Assembly (NCBI RefSeq): GCF_034674885.1
Contig: NZ_JAUCDS010000032.1
Location: 1 to 31,661, forward strand
Direction: 5' to 3'
Origin: Castellaniella sp034674885
GTDB taxonomy: Bacteria > Pseudomonadota > Gammaproteobacteria > Burkholderiales > Burkholderiaceae_B
Length of the DNA stretch: 31,661 nt
Shown: positions 1-7,990 of the stretch, piece after piece
Layout: every line of letters begins with the position of its first letter
Numbering within the stretch: the stretch's first letter is position 1
The notes under the pieces: generated by a model
Seen by the model: only the letters and a program-made list of their open reading frames with translations
What the model was told of the DNA's origin: nothing
Databases searched by the model: none
Made by a program: the position numbers and the translations under genes

Positions 1-103
1 TTGAAGGTTGCGATCGCGAATTCGTCATGTTTAAGGGGATTTTGTGCGATATAGGGTATCCGTCCGGTGAACGCACCTTGAGCCGTTCGAGCATCCGATA
101 GAG

Positions 104-138
104 CATACGTGTCCGCTTAAATTTCGTGGACACGTATG
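104..138 (+). promoter_or_regulatory. Hairpin that contains the tnpA start codon
   Basis: CATACGTGTCC (104-114) and GGACACGTATG (128-138) form a perfect 11-bp inverted repeat around a 13-nt loop. The right arm includes the tnpA ATG at 136-138. In RNA this would hide the start codon and any ribosome site. That the hairpin limits TnpA translation is inference. Confidence 0.6.
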
Positions 139-555
139 CACCAAGACCCCACCAGCAAGCCGCGTCGTCGGCGCCGTACCTATACTGCACAGTTCAAGAC
201 CGATCTGGTCGCCCAGTGCATGGACCCGGCCGTCTCCCTGGCAGCGGTGGCCATCGAGCATGACCTGAACCCCAACGTCTTGCGCCGCTGGGTCATCGAG
301 CACGAACGCCTGGGCCTGCATGATGCCGATGCCCAGACCGATGAAGCCCGAAGCATTACGGCCCCAGCGCCCGCGAACTGGCTGCCCTTCGTGCCGGTCC
401 AGACGGTCGCCACCGAGCGACTGCCCACAGGCCCGCTACAGCCCGAGGGCAGGATCCCGCTGACGCTCAGTGGCCAAGGCCTGACTCTCACGCTGGACTG
501 GCCGATGGCCGAACACCAGACACTGGCCCAGTGGGCACGCCTGGTCTTGGCATGA
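136..555 (+). CDS. tnpA: IS66 family accessory protein TnpA (helix-turn-helix)
   Basis: This 139-residue protein is the first accessory gene of the IS66 element. The N-terminus is very basic (RRRRTYTAQFK at about residues 11-21). A helix-turn-helix of the transposase_8 / IS3 OrfA type follows, with the typical pattern of AVAIEHDLNPNVLRRW at about 38-53. Residues after about 75 are proline-rich and less conserved. The ATG at 136 lies inside an 11-bp hairpin and no clear Shine-Dalgarno sequence precedes it, so translation may be weak. The stop overlaps the tnpB start as ATGA (552-555), suggesting coupled translation. IS66 elements need TnpA and TnpB together with TnpC for efficient movement, though their exact roles are not well defined. 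Confidence 0.88.
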   Translation: MHQDPTSKPRRRRRTYTAQFKTDLVAQCMDPAVSLAAVAIEHDLNPNVLRRWVIEHERLGLHDADAQTDEARSITAPAPANWLPFVPVQTVATERLPTGPLQPEGRIPLTLSGQGLTLTLDWPMAEHQTLAQWARLVLA

Positions 556-884
556 TCCGCATCGACCGGATCTGGCTGGCGGTCGATCCCATGGACATGC
601 GCGCCGGCCTGGATACGACGCTCGCCCGAGTGGTGCGCGTGTTCGGCGCCGCACACCCGCATCATGCCTACGTCTTTGCCAACCGCCGTGCCACGCGCAT
701 CAAGGTGCTGATGCACGACGGCATCGGCGTGTGGCTGGCTGCGCGCCGCCTGAATCAGGGCAAGTTCGTCTGGCCCGCGCCCGGTAGCACGCACCTGACG
801 CTCACCGACGAGCAAGCCAGCGCCCTGGTACTGGGCCTGCCCTGGCAGCGCCTGGGCGATGCCGGCGTCATCGACTGCATCTGA
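552..884 (+). CDS. tnpB: IS66 family accessory protein TnpB (IS66 Orf2-like)
   Basis: This 110-residue protein begins MIRIDRIWLAVDPMDMRAGL, the hallmark start of the IS66 Orf2 family. It continues with the conserved pattern AYVFANRRATRIKVLMHDGIG and ends near the usual family length of about 115. I chose the ATG at 552, which overlaps the tnpA stop by 4 nt (ATGA), over an in-frame GTG at 531; the family N-terminus and the overlap support this. Its biochemical role is unknown; it is needed for transposition in studied IS66 elements. A gap of 77 nt separates it from tnpC. Confidence 0.9.
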   Translation: MIRIDRIWLAVDPMDMRAGLDTTLARVVRVFGAAHPHHAYVFANRRATRIKVLMHDGIGVWLAARRLNQGKFVWPAPGSTHLTLTDEQASALVLGLPWQRLGDAGVIDCI

Positions 885-961
885 GCCTGCACACGCCTGG
901 ACTGTGCAATCGGTGCTGATGCCGATGGTGCGATGCAGCACCTGCTGGCATACTGCCCGCC

Positions 962-2506
962 ATGACAGCCGAAGCACCCGACTCACTGCAGGACATGGAC
1001 GCCACGCAACTGCGTGAACTGGCGGCCAGCCTCATGCACACGCTCGGGCGCACGCGCCAGGAACTGACGGCCAGCAAGACGCTCAACGAGAAGTTGACCT
1101 TCGAGATCGCGATGCTGCGCCGCTTCCGCTTTGGCAAGCGCGGCGAGCAGTTGCTACCCGGCGTACAAGGCAGCCTCTTGGAGGAAGCCGTCGACGAAGA
1201 CCTGGTCGAGATCGAAGCGCAACTGGCGGCCCTGAACCCCAAGGCCGATCCCGCGTCCGACCCCAAGGACAAACCCAAGCGCACGGCGCTCCCCCCAGAT
1301 CTGCCCCGCATCGAGATCCGGCACGAACCGCACAGCGCCACCTGCACGTGCGGTTGCCAGTTGAAGTTCGTGCGTGACGAGGTCAGCGAGAAGCTGGACT
1401 ACACGCCCGGCACCTTTACCGTTGAGCGCCATGTGCGCCCGATCCTGGCCTGTCCGCAGTGCGAGACCATCACTCAGGCACCGATGCCCGCCTACGTGAT
1501 CGACAAGGGCCTGGCCACCCCGGGCCTGATGGCCCATGTGCTGGTGGCCAAGTACGCCGACCACCTGCCGCTGCACCGCCAGGAAGGCATCTTTGCCCGG
1601 GCGGGTCTGCGCATTGCGCGATCAACGCTGGCCGAGTGGGTCGGTGCCTGCGGCTTTGCACTGCAGCCGCTGGTCGCGGCCCTGCGAGACGAGATCCTGG
1701 CGCACCGGGTGCTGCATGCCGACGAGACTCCGGTGAAGCTCTTAAAACCCGGCAGCCGCGCCACCCATAAGGCCTATCTGTGGGCCTACACTCCAGGCGC
1801 CTTCGAGGCCCTGCAGGCCGTAGTCTATGACTTTACCGAAGGCCGTGCCGGGGCGCACGCCCGGGAATTCTTCGGGGACTGGACCGGAAGCCTCGTCTGT
1901 GACGACTATGTCGGCTACAAGGCGTGCTTTACTGCCGGCATCACGGAAGTGGGCTGCATGGCGCATGCTCGACGCAAGTTCTTCGATCTGCATGCGGCCG
2001 GCCAAAGCCCGGTGGCCGCCCAGGCGCTGGAGTCCATCGGTGGCCTGTACGCCATCGAGCATCAGATCAAGGACCTGTCCGTGGAAGAACGTCTGGCGCA
2101 ACGCCAGCAGACCGCAAAACCCTTGGCGGGCACATACCACGCGTGGATGCTGGCCCAGCGCCAGAAGGTGCCGGAGGGCTCGGGCACGGCTCGGGCGCTG
2201 GATTACAGCCTGAAGCGCTGGGTGGCGCTCACGCGCTACCTGGATGACGGGATGCTGCCCATCGACAACAACCGGATCGAACAACAGATCCGGCCCATCG
2301 CCGTGGGCCGCAATAACTGGTTGTTTGCGGGTTCCTTGCGGGCCGGCAAACGGGCCGCTGCGGTCATGAGCCTAGTGCAGTCGGCCAAGCTCAACGGCCA
2401 TGACCCCTATGCCTATCTGAAGGACGTACTCACGCGTCTGCCCACGCATCCGAACAGCCGGATCGGAGAATTGTTGCCGCATCGCTGGCAGCCTGCTGAA
2501 GACTGA
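962..2506 (+). CDS. tnpC: IS66 family transposase TnpC
   Basis: This is the 514-residue DDE transposase of the element, at full family length. Residues 20-60 contain a predicted coiled coil (leucine zipper region). A zinc-finger-like cluster follows, with Cys128, Cys130, Cys132 and Cys164-x2-Cys167. The catalytic core shows the three acidic residues expected: Asp254 in HADET, Asp314 or Asp315 in CDDYVGY, and Glu440 in NNRIEQQIRP. The C-terminal tail (residues about 480-514, ending LLPHRWQPAED) is the usual IS66 C-terminal domain. No internal damage is seen. The gene is the last of the element, and the stop is followed by IS-end repeats. Confidence 0.93.
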   Translation: MTAEAPDSLQDMDATQLRELAASLMHTLGRTRQELTASKTLNEKLTFEIAMLRRFRFGKRGEQLLPGVQGSLLEEAVDEDLVEIEAQLAALNPKADPASDPKDKPKRTALPPDLPRIEIRHEPHSATCTCGCQLKFVRDEVSEKLDYTPGTFTVERHVRPILACPQCETITQAPMPAYVIDKGLATPGLMAHVLVAKYADHLPLHRQEGIFARAGLRIARSTLAEWVGACGFALQPLVAALRDEILAHRVLHADETPVKLLKPGSRATHKAYLWAYTPGAFEALQAVVYDFTEGRAGAHAREFFGDWTGSLVCDDYVGYKACFTAGITEVGCMAHARRKFFDLHAAGQSPVAAQALESIGGLYAIEHQIKDLSVEERLAQRQQTAKPLAGTYHAWMLAQRQKVPEGSGTARALDYSLKRWVALTRYLDDGMLPIDNNRIEQQIRPIAVGRNNWLFAGSLRAGKRAAAVMSLVQSAKLNGHDPYAYLKDVLTRLPTHPNSRIGELLPHRWQPAED

Positions 2507-2707
2507 TGATCATCGTCGGTTGAAATTTGACCCACCGTCATCACTTCCGTGCAAACACCAGAAAGGCTGCGGCCGCCTATCGGCGGCCGTCAAGATGTGT
2601 TCGCTGAACGCTAACCTACCGGCGGCCGTCAAGATGTGTTCGCCGGACGCTAACTGAAGACCGCAAGTGTAGCGCATAATTCAGGCTGACTATTCAGCGG
2701 AGGTCTC
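2507..2707. other. Gene-free stretch with IS end sequences, before the quinone oxidoreductase
   Basis: The first part has a TTGACCCACC motif (2527-2536) resembling ends of another IS group, also found at the far right edge of the window. Positions 2576-2653 hold a 39-bp tandem repeat that probably includes the IS66 right end. The rest (2655-2707) is host sequence with the ribosome site CGGAGG (2698-2703) of the next gene. A weak -10 candidate CATAAT lies at 2675-2680. Confidence 0.6.
2576..2653 (+). repeat. Two-copy 39-bp tandem repeat at the IS66 right end
   Basis: Units at 2576-2614 and 2615-2653 match at 36 of 39 positions. Each carries CGGCGGCCGTCAAGATGTG and ends in CGCTAA. Each looks like an IS66 terminal inverted repeat read outward, so the element appears to have a doubled right end. 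Confidence 0.85.
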
Positions 2708-3688
2708 ATGCAAGCCATAGAAATCACGGCTCCCGGCGGGCCCGAAGTCCTGGAACTCGTGGAACGCCCCACCCCCGTTCCCGGCCCCGGCGAGGTCTTG
2801 ATCCAGGTGGGCGCGGCCGGCATCAACCGGCCCGACGTCTTCCAGCGCCAGGGCAGCTATCCGCCGCCGGCCGGCGCATCCGATCTGCCCGGACTGGAAG
2901 TCGCCGGACGGATCGTGGGCGGCGACGCGCAAGCGGGCGGGTTCCAGATCGGCGACGAGGTCTGCGCCCTGCTGGCGGGCGGTGGCTACGCCCAGTACTG
3001 CGTCGCGCCGGCTGCGCAATGCCTGCCGGTGCCCAAGGGCCTGTCCATGATCGAGGCCGCCGCCCTGCCCGAGACCTATTTCACGGTCTGGAGCAATGTC
3101 TTCGATCGCGGCCGGCTGTCGGCCGGCGAAACCCTGCTGGTGCATGGCGGGGCCAGCGGCATCGGCACCACGGCCATCGCGCTGGCGCACGCCTTCGGCC
3201 ATACCGTGTACGCCACGGCCGGCAGCAGCGAACGCGTACAGGCGATCGAGGCGCTGGGATGCTCCCGGGGCATCAACTACCGCACCCAGGACTTCGTCGA
3301 GGAAATCCACGCCCTGACGAACAATCGCGGGGTGGACGTCATCCTGGACATGGTGGCGGGCGACTACCTGCCGCGCAACATCAAGGCGCTGGCCGACGAC
3401 GGCCGCCTGGTGATGATCGCCCAACTGGGCGGCGCCCACGGAACGGTCAATTGCTGGCAGGTCATGGCGCGCCGCCTGACCATCACGGGCTCCACCCTGC
3501 GAGCCCGGCCCGTGGCCTTCAAGGCCGCCATCGCACAGTCCCTGCGCGAACGGGTCTGGCCGCTGCTGGAAGCCGGCACGGTCCGCCCCATCATCCACGC
3601 GACCTTTCCCCTGGCCGAGGCCTCTCGGGCGCACGCCATGATGGACGCGGGCGAACAGATCGGGAAAATCGTACTGACGCTGTCATGA
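2708..3688 (+). CDS. NAD(P)H:quinone oxidoreductase, zinc-free MDR family (PIG3-like)
   Basis: This 326-residue protein is a medium-chain dehydrogenase/reductase that would pass electrons from NAD(P)H to quinones or reactive carbonyls in the cytoplasm. The N-terminal GroES-like domain (about 1-120) contains the NRPDVFQRQGSYPPP stretch typical of the PIG3/QOR branch. The Rossmann fold carries GGASGIG at 147-153, and the LPETYFTVWSNVF segment (120-132) is also characteristic. Structural and catalytic zinc cysteine clusters are absent, as expected for quinone reductases. The ATG at 2708 is preceded by CGGAGG at 2698-2703. It is alone on this strand, convergent with pnp, and ends before a strong terminator. 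The true substrate is not fixed by sequence. Confidence 0.9.
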   Translation: MQAIEITAPGGPEVLELVERPTPVPGPGEVLIQVGAAGINRPDVFQRQGSYPPPAGASDLPGLEVAGRIVGGDAQAGGFQIGDEVCALLAGGGYAQYCVAPAAQCLPVPKGLSMIEAAALPETYFTVWSNVFDRGRLSAGETLLVHGGASGIGTTAIALAHAFGHTVYATAGSSERVQAIEALGCSRGINYRTQDFVEEIHALTNNRGVDVILDMVAGDYLPRNIKALADDGRLVMIAQLGGAHGTVNCWQVMARRLTITGSTLRARPVAFKAAIAQSLRERVWPLLEAGTVRPIIHATFPLAEASRAHAMMDAGEQIGKIVLTLS

Positions 3689-3732
3689 ACCAGGGGGCCG
3701 TGGCGCCCCCGAACAACATGCCGCAGTCATTG

Positions 3733-3768
3733 AAAAGGGCGCCCCGCGATCGCGGGGCGCCCTTTTTT
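3733..3768. terminator. Bidirectional intrinsic terminator between the quinone oxidoreductase gene and pnp
   Basis: A perfect 26-nt palindrome (3737-3762, arm GGGCGCCCCGCGA) is flanked by AAAA on the left (3733-3736) and TTTTTT on the right (3763-3768). It can end transcripts arriving from both convergent genes. Confidence 0.93.
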
Positions 3769-3811
3769 CAGGCAGTGTCCGGGCGGCGATGCCGACCGGA
3801 CCGGCAGGCGA

Positions 3812-5956
3812 TCATTCCGCCGCCGTCGGGGCGGCGGGGCCGCCCTGGGCTTCGATGCCGCCGATGGCCTTGACCGACAGACGCAGACGACCACGATCGT
3901 CGGCTTCCAGGATCTTGACGCGCACCGACTGGCCGACCTTCAGCACGTCGTTGATGTCGGCGATGCGGTAGTTGGCGATCTCGGAGATGTGCAGCAGACC
4001 GTCGCGGCCCGGCAGGACCTGGACGATGGCGCCGAAGTCCAGCAGACGCTGCACCGTACCCTGGTATTCCTGGCCGATTTCGACGTCGGCGGTCAGTTCC
4101 TTGATGCGGCGCTCGGCTTCGTGGGCGCGGTCCAGGTCGGCGCTGGCGATGGTGATGCTGCCGTCGTCGCTGATGTCGATCTGGCAGCCGGTTTCCTCGG
4201 TCAGCGCGCGGATGGTGGCGCCGCCCTTGCCGATCACGTCGCGGATCTTTTCCGGATTGATCTTGATGCTCAGCATGCGCGGCGCGAAGTCGGACAGTTC
4301 CTGGCGGGAGCCGTCGATGGCCTCGCGCATCTTGCCCAGGATGTGCAGGCGGCCTTCGCGGGCCTGGGCCAGCGCCACCTGCATGATTTCCTTGGTGATG
4401 CCCTGGATCTTGATGTCCATCTGCAGGGCGGTCACGCCGGTGACGGTGCCGGTGACCTTGAAGTCCATGTCGCCCAGGTGATCTTCATCGCCCAGGATGT
4501 CGGTCAGCACGGCGAATTTCCCGCCTTCCTTGATCAGGCCCATGGCCACGCCGGCCACGTGGTCCTTCACCGGGACGCCGGCATCCATCATGGACAGGCT
4601 GCCGCCGCAGACCGAAGCCATGGACGAGGAGCCGTTGGATTCCGTGATTTCCGACACCAGGCGCAGCGTGTACTGGAATTCTTCGGCGCTGGGCAGCAGG
4701 GCCAGCAAGGCGCGCTTGGCCAGACGGCCGTGGCCGATCTCGCGGCGCTTGGGCACGCCAAAGCGGCCGGTCTCGCCCGTGGCGAACGGAGGCATGTTGT
4801 AGTGCAGCATGAAGCGGTCACGGTACTCGCCCATGATCGAATCGATGATCTGTTCGTCCTGTTTCGTGCCCAGGGTCGTGACCACCAGCGCCTGGGTTTC
4901 ACCCCGGGTGAACAGGGCCGAACCGTGCGCGCGAGGCAGCACGCCCAGGCGAATGCTGATGGGACGAACGGTGCGCGTGTCGCGGCCGTCGATACGGGGT
5001 TCGCCGTTCAGGATCTGGCCGCGGACGATTTCCGATTCCAGGGCGAACAGCATGTTCTCGACTTCGACGCTGTCGGGGGCGGCATCGCCCCGGGCGCCGG
5101 CGTGCTCGGCCAGTTTGGCCTTGACGTCGGCATAGACCTGACGCAGCTGAGTCGTGCGTTCCTGCTTGTTGCGCACCTGGTAGACCGCCTTCAGGGGTTC
5201 GAAGGCGGCGCTGCGCACTGCGGTCGCCAGGGCTTCGTTGCGCGGGGCAGCATGCCAATCCCATTCGGGCTTGCCGGCCTCGGCCACCAGTTCGTGGATG
5301 GCGTTGATGCAGGCCTGCATCTGTTCGTGGCCGAACACCACGGCGCCCAGCATCACGTCTTCCGGCAGTTGCTTGGCTTCGGATTCGACCATCAGCACGG
5401 CGGCTTCGGTGCCGGCCACGACCAGGTCCAGCTGGGACTGTTCGTGCAACTGAGTGGTGCTGGGATTCAGGACGTACTGGCCGTCCACGTAGCCGACGCG
5501 CGCGGCACCCACCGGGCCGTTGAACGGGATGCCGGAGATGGCCAGGGCAGCCGAGGCGCCGATCAGCGCAGGAATGTCCGGATCGATTTCAGGATTGACC
5601 GACAGCGTGTGGATGATGACCTGCACGTCGTTGTAGAAGCCTTCCGGGAACAGCGGGCGCAGCGGGCGATCGATCAGGCGCGAGGTCAGGGTTTCCTTTT
5701 CGGAGGGCTTGCCTTCGCGCTTGAAGAAGCCGCCCGGGATCTTGCCGGCGGCATAGGTTTTCTCGACGTAATCGACGGTCAGCGGAAAGAAATCCTGGCC
5801 GGGTTTGGCGGTGCGGGCAGCCACGACAGTGGCCAGGATGACCGTATCATCCACGGATACCAGCACGGCGCCAGAGGCCTGGCGGGCGATTTCGCCGGTT
5901 TCCAGGACGACGGTGTGCTCACCGTACTGAAACGATTTGCTCACTTTATTGAACAT
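3812..5956 (-). CDS. pnp: Polyribonucleotide nucleotidyltransferase (PNPase)
   Basis: This 714-residue enzyme degrades RNA 3' to 5' using phosphate and is a core part of the RNA degradosome. Two RNase PH-like domains are visible. The first contains FFKREGKPS (77-85) and RPLRPLFPEGF (97-107). The second contains the TRGETQAL stretch and the acidic GDMDFKVTGT motif associated with metal-dependent catalysis. An all-alpha linker separates them. The C-terminus has a KH domain with the GKGG loop at about 575-578 and an S1 domain at about 625-692. Length and domain order match the family. The ATG at 5956 starts the usual MFNKV peptide; a weak AGGATAA ribosome site precedes it. It follows rpsO, as in many proteobacteria, and is likely partly cotranscribed through the rpsO terminator. 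Confidence 0.97.
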   Translation of the reverse strand: MFNKVSKSFQYGEHTVVLETGEIARQASGAVLVSVDDTVILATVVAARTAKPGQDFFPLTVDYVEKTYAAGKIPGGFFKREGKPSEKETLTSRLIDRPLRPLFPEGFYNDVQVIIHTLSVNPEIDPDIPALIGASAALAISGIPFNGPVGAARVGYVDGQYVLNPSTTQLHEQSQLDLVVAGTEAAVLMVESEAKQLPEDVMLGAVVFGHEQMQACINAIHELVAEAGKPEWDWHAAPRNEALATAVRSAAFEPLKAVYQVRNKQERTTQLRQVYADVKAKLAEHAGARGDAAPDSVEVENMLFALESEIVRGQILNGEPRIDGRDTRTVRPISIRLGVLPRAHGSALFTRGETQALVVTTLGTKQDEQIIDSIMGEYRDRFMLHYNMPPFATGETGRFGVPKRREIGHGRLAKRALLALLPSAEEFQYTLRLVSEITESNGSSSMASVCGGSLSMMDAGVPVKDHVAGVAMGLIKEGGKFAVLTDILGDEDHLGDMDFKVTGTVTGVTALQMDIKIQGITKEIMQVALAQAREGRLHILGKMREAIDGSRQELSDFAPRMLSIKINPEKIRDVIGKGGATIRALTEETGCQIDISDDGSITIASADLDRAHEAERRIKELTADVEIGQEYQGTVQRLLDFGAIVQVLPGRDGLLHISEIANYRIADINDVLKVGQSVRVKILEADDRGRLRLSVKAIGGIEAQGGPAAPTAAE

Positions 5957-6038
5957 TTTCTTATCCTATTAAGAGGATCGCCTGCAGGCACGCGCCCACA
6001 ACCCGCCATGAGCGGGAACTATTTCAGCGATCCATGAC

Positions 6039-6081
6039 AAAAAGCCGCGCACACTGCGGACATGAAGGCAGCGTGCACGGC
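6039..6081 (-). terminator. rpsO terminator or attenuator ahead of pnp
   Basis: On the minus strand a 14-bp stem (arms 6068-6081 and 6044-6057, two G-U pairs) with a 10-nt loop is followed by five T (6043-6039). A smaller hairpin GGGGA-loop-TCCCC precedes it just after the rpsO stop. Transcripts that pass it would read into pnp, as known for the E. coli rpsO-pnp pair. Confidence 0.85.
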
Positions 6082-6110
6082 TCGTGCAAGGGGAACGAAG
6101 TCCCCGGGCA

Positions 6111-6380
6111 TTATTTGCGCAGACCGAGTTTTTCAATCAGGGCGCGATAGGAATCCGGGTTGCGACCCTTCAGGTAGTCCAGCAGTTTACGGCGACGGCT
6201 GACCATGCGCAGCAGGCCGCGGCGCGAGTGGTGGTCCTTGGTGTGGGCCTTGAAGTGGCCGGTCAGTTCATTGATGCGGGCGGTCAGCAGAGCGACCTGG
6301 ACTTCAGGAGAACCGGTGTCACCAGCGGCGCGCTGGAATTGCGCAACGATGTCGGATTTGACGATATCAGCAACGGACAT
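6111..6380 (-). CDS. rpsO: 30S ribosomal protein S15
   Basis: This 89-residue protein binds the central domain of 16S rRNA early in small-subunit assembly. The conserved features are present: the GDTGSPEVQVALLT segment (about 21-34), the helix INELTGHF, the HHSRRGLL stretch and the basic RRRKLLDYLK segment. The reading frame stays open upstream, but the start at 6380 (MSVADIVKSD) gives exactly the family length and N-terminus. It lies between the pssA terminator (6434-6458) and its own terminator, so it should have its own promoter in 6381-6433. S15 represses its own translation in several bacteria; I see no clear operator fold here. Confidence 0.97.
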   Translation of the reverse strand: MSVADIVKSDIVAQFQRAAGDTGSPEVQVALLTARINELTGHFKAHTKDHHSRRGLLRMVSRRRKLLDYLKGRNPDSYRALIEKLGLRK

Positions 6381-6433
6381 GCTTTTTAACCTCGAAAACA
6401 AGCGGCAGCACCGAGGCGCGCTGCCGTGGGATG

Positions 6434-6458
6434 AAAAAACGCCACGCAAATCGTGGCG
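6434..6458 (-). terminator. Intrinsic terminator after pssA
   Basis: On the minus strand the arms CGCCACG (6458-6452) and CGTGGCG (6446-6440) form a perfect 7-bp stem with a 5-nt loop, followed by six T (6439-6434). It closes the psd-pssA transcript before rpsO. Confidence 0.9.
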
Positions 6459-6467
6459 CAGGCAAAA

Positions 6468-7256
6468 TTATAGCGGATTTGAGTCCCGCATGCGCTGGCC
6501 CAGGCGTCGCGCACGACGGATCCGCCACAGCCAGACCAGCCAGCCCGACAGGCTGTAGAGCACGAACAGTGCGAACAGCACCACAGGGGGGTCGCTGGAC
6601 ACGAAGACGAACACTGCCACCACCAGCAGCATCACCCAGAACGGCACGCTGCGCCCCAGGGCGAAGGACTTGCCGCTGAAAAACGGCGCGTTGGACACCA
6701 TGGCGATACCGGCGTAGACCGTCACGGCAAAAGCCGCCCAGGGAATCAGGCCATCCGACAAGGATAGTTTGTTGTCTACCGAGAGCCAGACGAAACCGGC
6801 CACCAGGGCCGCCGCCGCCGGGCTGGGCAGCCCCTGGAAATACTGCTTGTCGACCTTGCCGATGTTGGCATTGAACCGTGCCAGGCGCAATGCCGCGCCC
6901 ACCACGTACACGAATGCCGCCAGCCAGCCCCAGCGCCCCAGGCCCTGCAGCGACCATTCGTACATGACCAGCGCCGGCGCCATGCCAAAGGAAATCATGT
7001 CAGCCAGGGAATCGTATTGTTCCCCGAAGGCCGACTGGGTGTTGGTCAGGCGGGCCACCCGTCCGTCCATGCTGTCGAAGACCATGGCCAGGAAGATCGC
7101 GATGGCGGCGACCTCGAAATGCTGGTTCATGGCCTGCACGACGGCATAGAAGCCGGAAAACAGGTTGGCGGTGGTGAATGCGTTGGGCAGCAGGTAGATG
7201 CTGCGGCGGCGCTGTCTTTCGTCAGGCATGGAATGTTCAGGCTGCGGAGTCGTCAT
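6468..7256 (-). CDS. pssA: CDP-diacylglycerol--serine O-phosphatidyltransferase
   Basis: This inner-membrane enzyme joins CDP-diacylglycerol and serine to make phosphatidylserine, the substrate of the neighbouring psd product. The CDP-alcohol phosphotransferase signature is complete: DGRVAR, eight residues, Gly, three residues, Asp, three residues, Asp (inside MDGRVARLTNTQ and YDSLADMISFG). Several hydrophobic segments fill the rest, and the C-terminus is basic (WRIRRARRLGQR). This is the membrane-type PssA, unrelated to the E. coli phospholipase-D-like enzyme. I took the ATG at 7256 (262 residues, overlapping psd by 20 nt); an ATG at 7229, 7 nt after psd, is an equally possible start. Neither has a clear ribosome site, which suggests translational coupling to psd. 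Confidence 0.93.
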   Translation of the reverse strand: MTTPQPEHSMPDERQRRRSIYLLPNAFTTANLFSGFYAVVQAMNQHFEVAAIAIFLAMVFDSMDGRVARLTNTQSAFGEQYDSLADMISFGMAPALVMYEWSLQGLGRWGWLAAFVYVVGAALRLARFNANIGKVDKQYFQGLPSPAAAALVAGFVWLSVDNKLSLSDGLIPWAAFAVTVYAGIAMVSNAPFFSGKSFALGRSVPFWVMLLVVAVFVFVSSDPPVVLFALFVLYSLSGWLVWLWRIRRARRLGQRMRDSNPL

Positions 7257-7917
7257 CGCGGGCGGGGACGGGAAGTTCGGCCAGCACGGTACTGGTGGCC
7301 TTGACCTTGTCGCCGATGGCGACACGCGGCCGCGTCCCTGGAGGCAAGTATACGTCCACCCGAGAACCGAAGCGGATGAAGCCGTAGCGCTGGCCCGCAT
7401 ACAGGGACTGTCCGACCGAGGCATGGCACAGGATGCGCTTGGCCACCAGGCCGGCCACCTGCACCGCCGTCACGGTCTGCCCATCGGGAGTCTGCAGCAC
7501 CATGGCATTGCGCTCGTTTTCCAGCGAGGCCTTGTCCAGCGCAGCATTGAAGAACTTGCCCGGAAAGTATTCGATGGACTGCACCGCGCCGTCGACCGGC
7601 ACGCGGTTCGAATGCACGTTGAAGACGTTCATGAAGACGCTGATCTTCAGGGCCGGGCGACCACCGGCATAGGGATCGGCCGCGTCTTCCACGCAGACGA
7701 TGCGCCCGTCGGCCGGGCACAGCACCAGGCCATCGCCGTCCGGCGCCTCGCGCGAGGGATCGCGGAAGAACTGCAGGGCGAACACGGCAAAGATCCAGAA
7801 CGGGATCGAGACCCACCAGGACCAGGCACTGACCAGCAGCGCCACGATCAGCGCGCCGATCAGGATGGGCCAGCCTTCGCGGGCAATCAGGGGATGCGGA
7901 TAGGGAGGGATTTTCAT
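7237..7917 (-). CDS. psd: Phosphatidylserine decarboxylase, short (PSD-A type) proenzyme
   Basis: This 226-residue protein converts phosphatidylserine to phosphatidylethanolamine at the inner membrane. A hydrophobic hairpin spans about residues 16-50. The self-cleavage site is visible as RFGSRVDVYLP, with Gly184-Ser185 the expected break that makes the pyruvoyl group on the serine of the small alpha chain. Other family motifs are FFRDPSR (50-56), CPADG (67-71), ISVFMNVFNVHSNR (92-105) and PGKFFNAALDKAS. The length is that of the short class rather than the E. coli type with LGST. It is followed at once by pssA, so the two steps to phosphatidylethanolamine are coexpressed. The terminator at 7938-7973 separates it from ilvC. 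Confidence 0.95.
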   Translation of the reverse strand: MKIPPYPHPLIAREGWPILIGALIVALLVSAWSWWVSIPFWIFAVFALQFFRDPSREAPDGDGLVLCPADGRIVCVEDAADPYAGGRPALKISVFMNVFNVHSNRVPVDGAVQSIEYFPGKFFNAALDKASLENERNAMVLQTPDGQTVTAVQVAGLVAKRILCHASVGQSLYAGQRYGFIRFGSRVDVYLPPGTRPRVAIGDKVKATSTVLAELPVPARDDDSAA

Positions 7918-7937
7918 GGTAGGCGCAAGGATAACCC

Positions 7938-7973
7938 AAAACGGCCGGACGCCCCGCTGGGGCGGCCGGCCGT
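7938..7973 (-). terminator. Intrinsic terminator after ilvC
   Basis: On the minus strand ACGGCCGG (7973-7966) pairs with CCGGCCGT (7948-7941). One mismatch follows, then a 6-bp inner stem CGCCCC/GGGGCG with a 3-nt loop. Four T follow on the minus strand (7941-7938, overlapping the last stem base). It ends the ilvIHC transcript before psd. Confidence 0.85.
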
Positions 7974-7990
7974 TCGCGGCATGGACAGGA

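Larger units (their letters stand above)
1..2654 (+). mobile_element. IS66-family insertion sequence, apparently complete or nearly so
   Basis: Three consecutive plus-strand genes encode the IS66 set TnpA, TnpB and TnpC. The right end is probably at 2615 or 2654, where CGCTAAC is preceded by GTGTTCG; its reverse complement starts GTTAGCGTTCAGCGAACAC. The left end may start near position 7 (GTTGCGATCGCGAATTCG), which aligns with the right end only with gaps, so that boundary is uncertain. IS66 elements usually duplicate 8 bp of target; this cannot be checked because the left flank lies outside the window. No frameshift or stop interrupts any of the three genes, so the element could be active. 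Confidence 0.85.

Noticed and set aside
3989..6037. Long plus-strand open frame (682 codons) opposite pnp
   Set aside because: It mirrors the codon use of pnp, has His/Gln/Asp-rich low-complexity sequence and no family motif; pnp on the other strand is certain.
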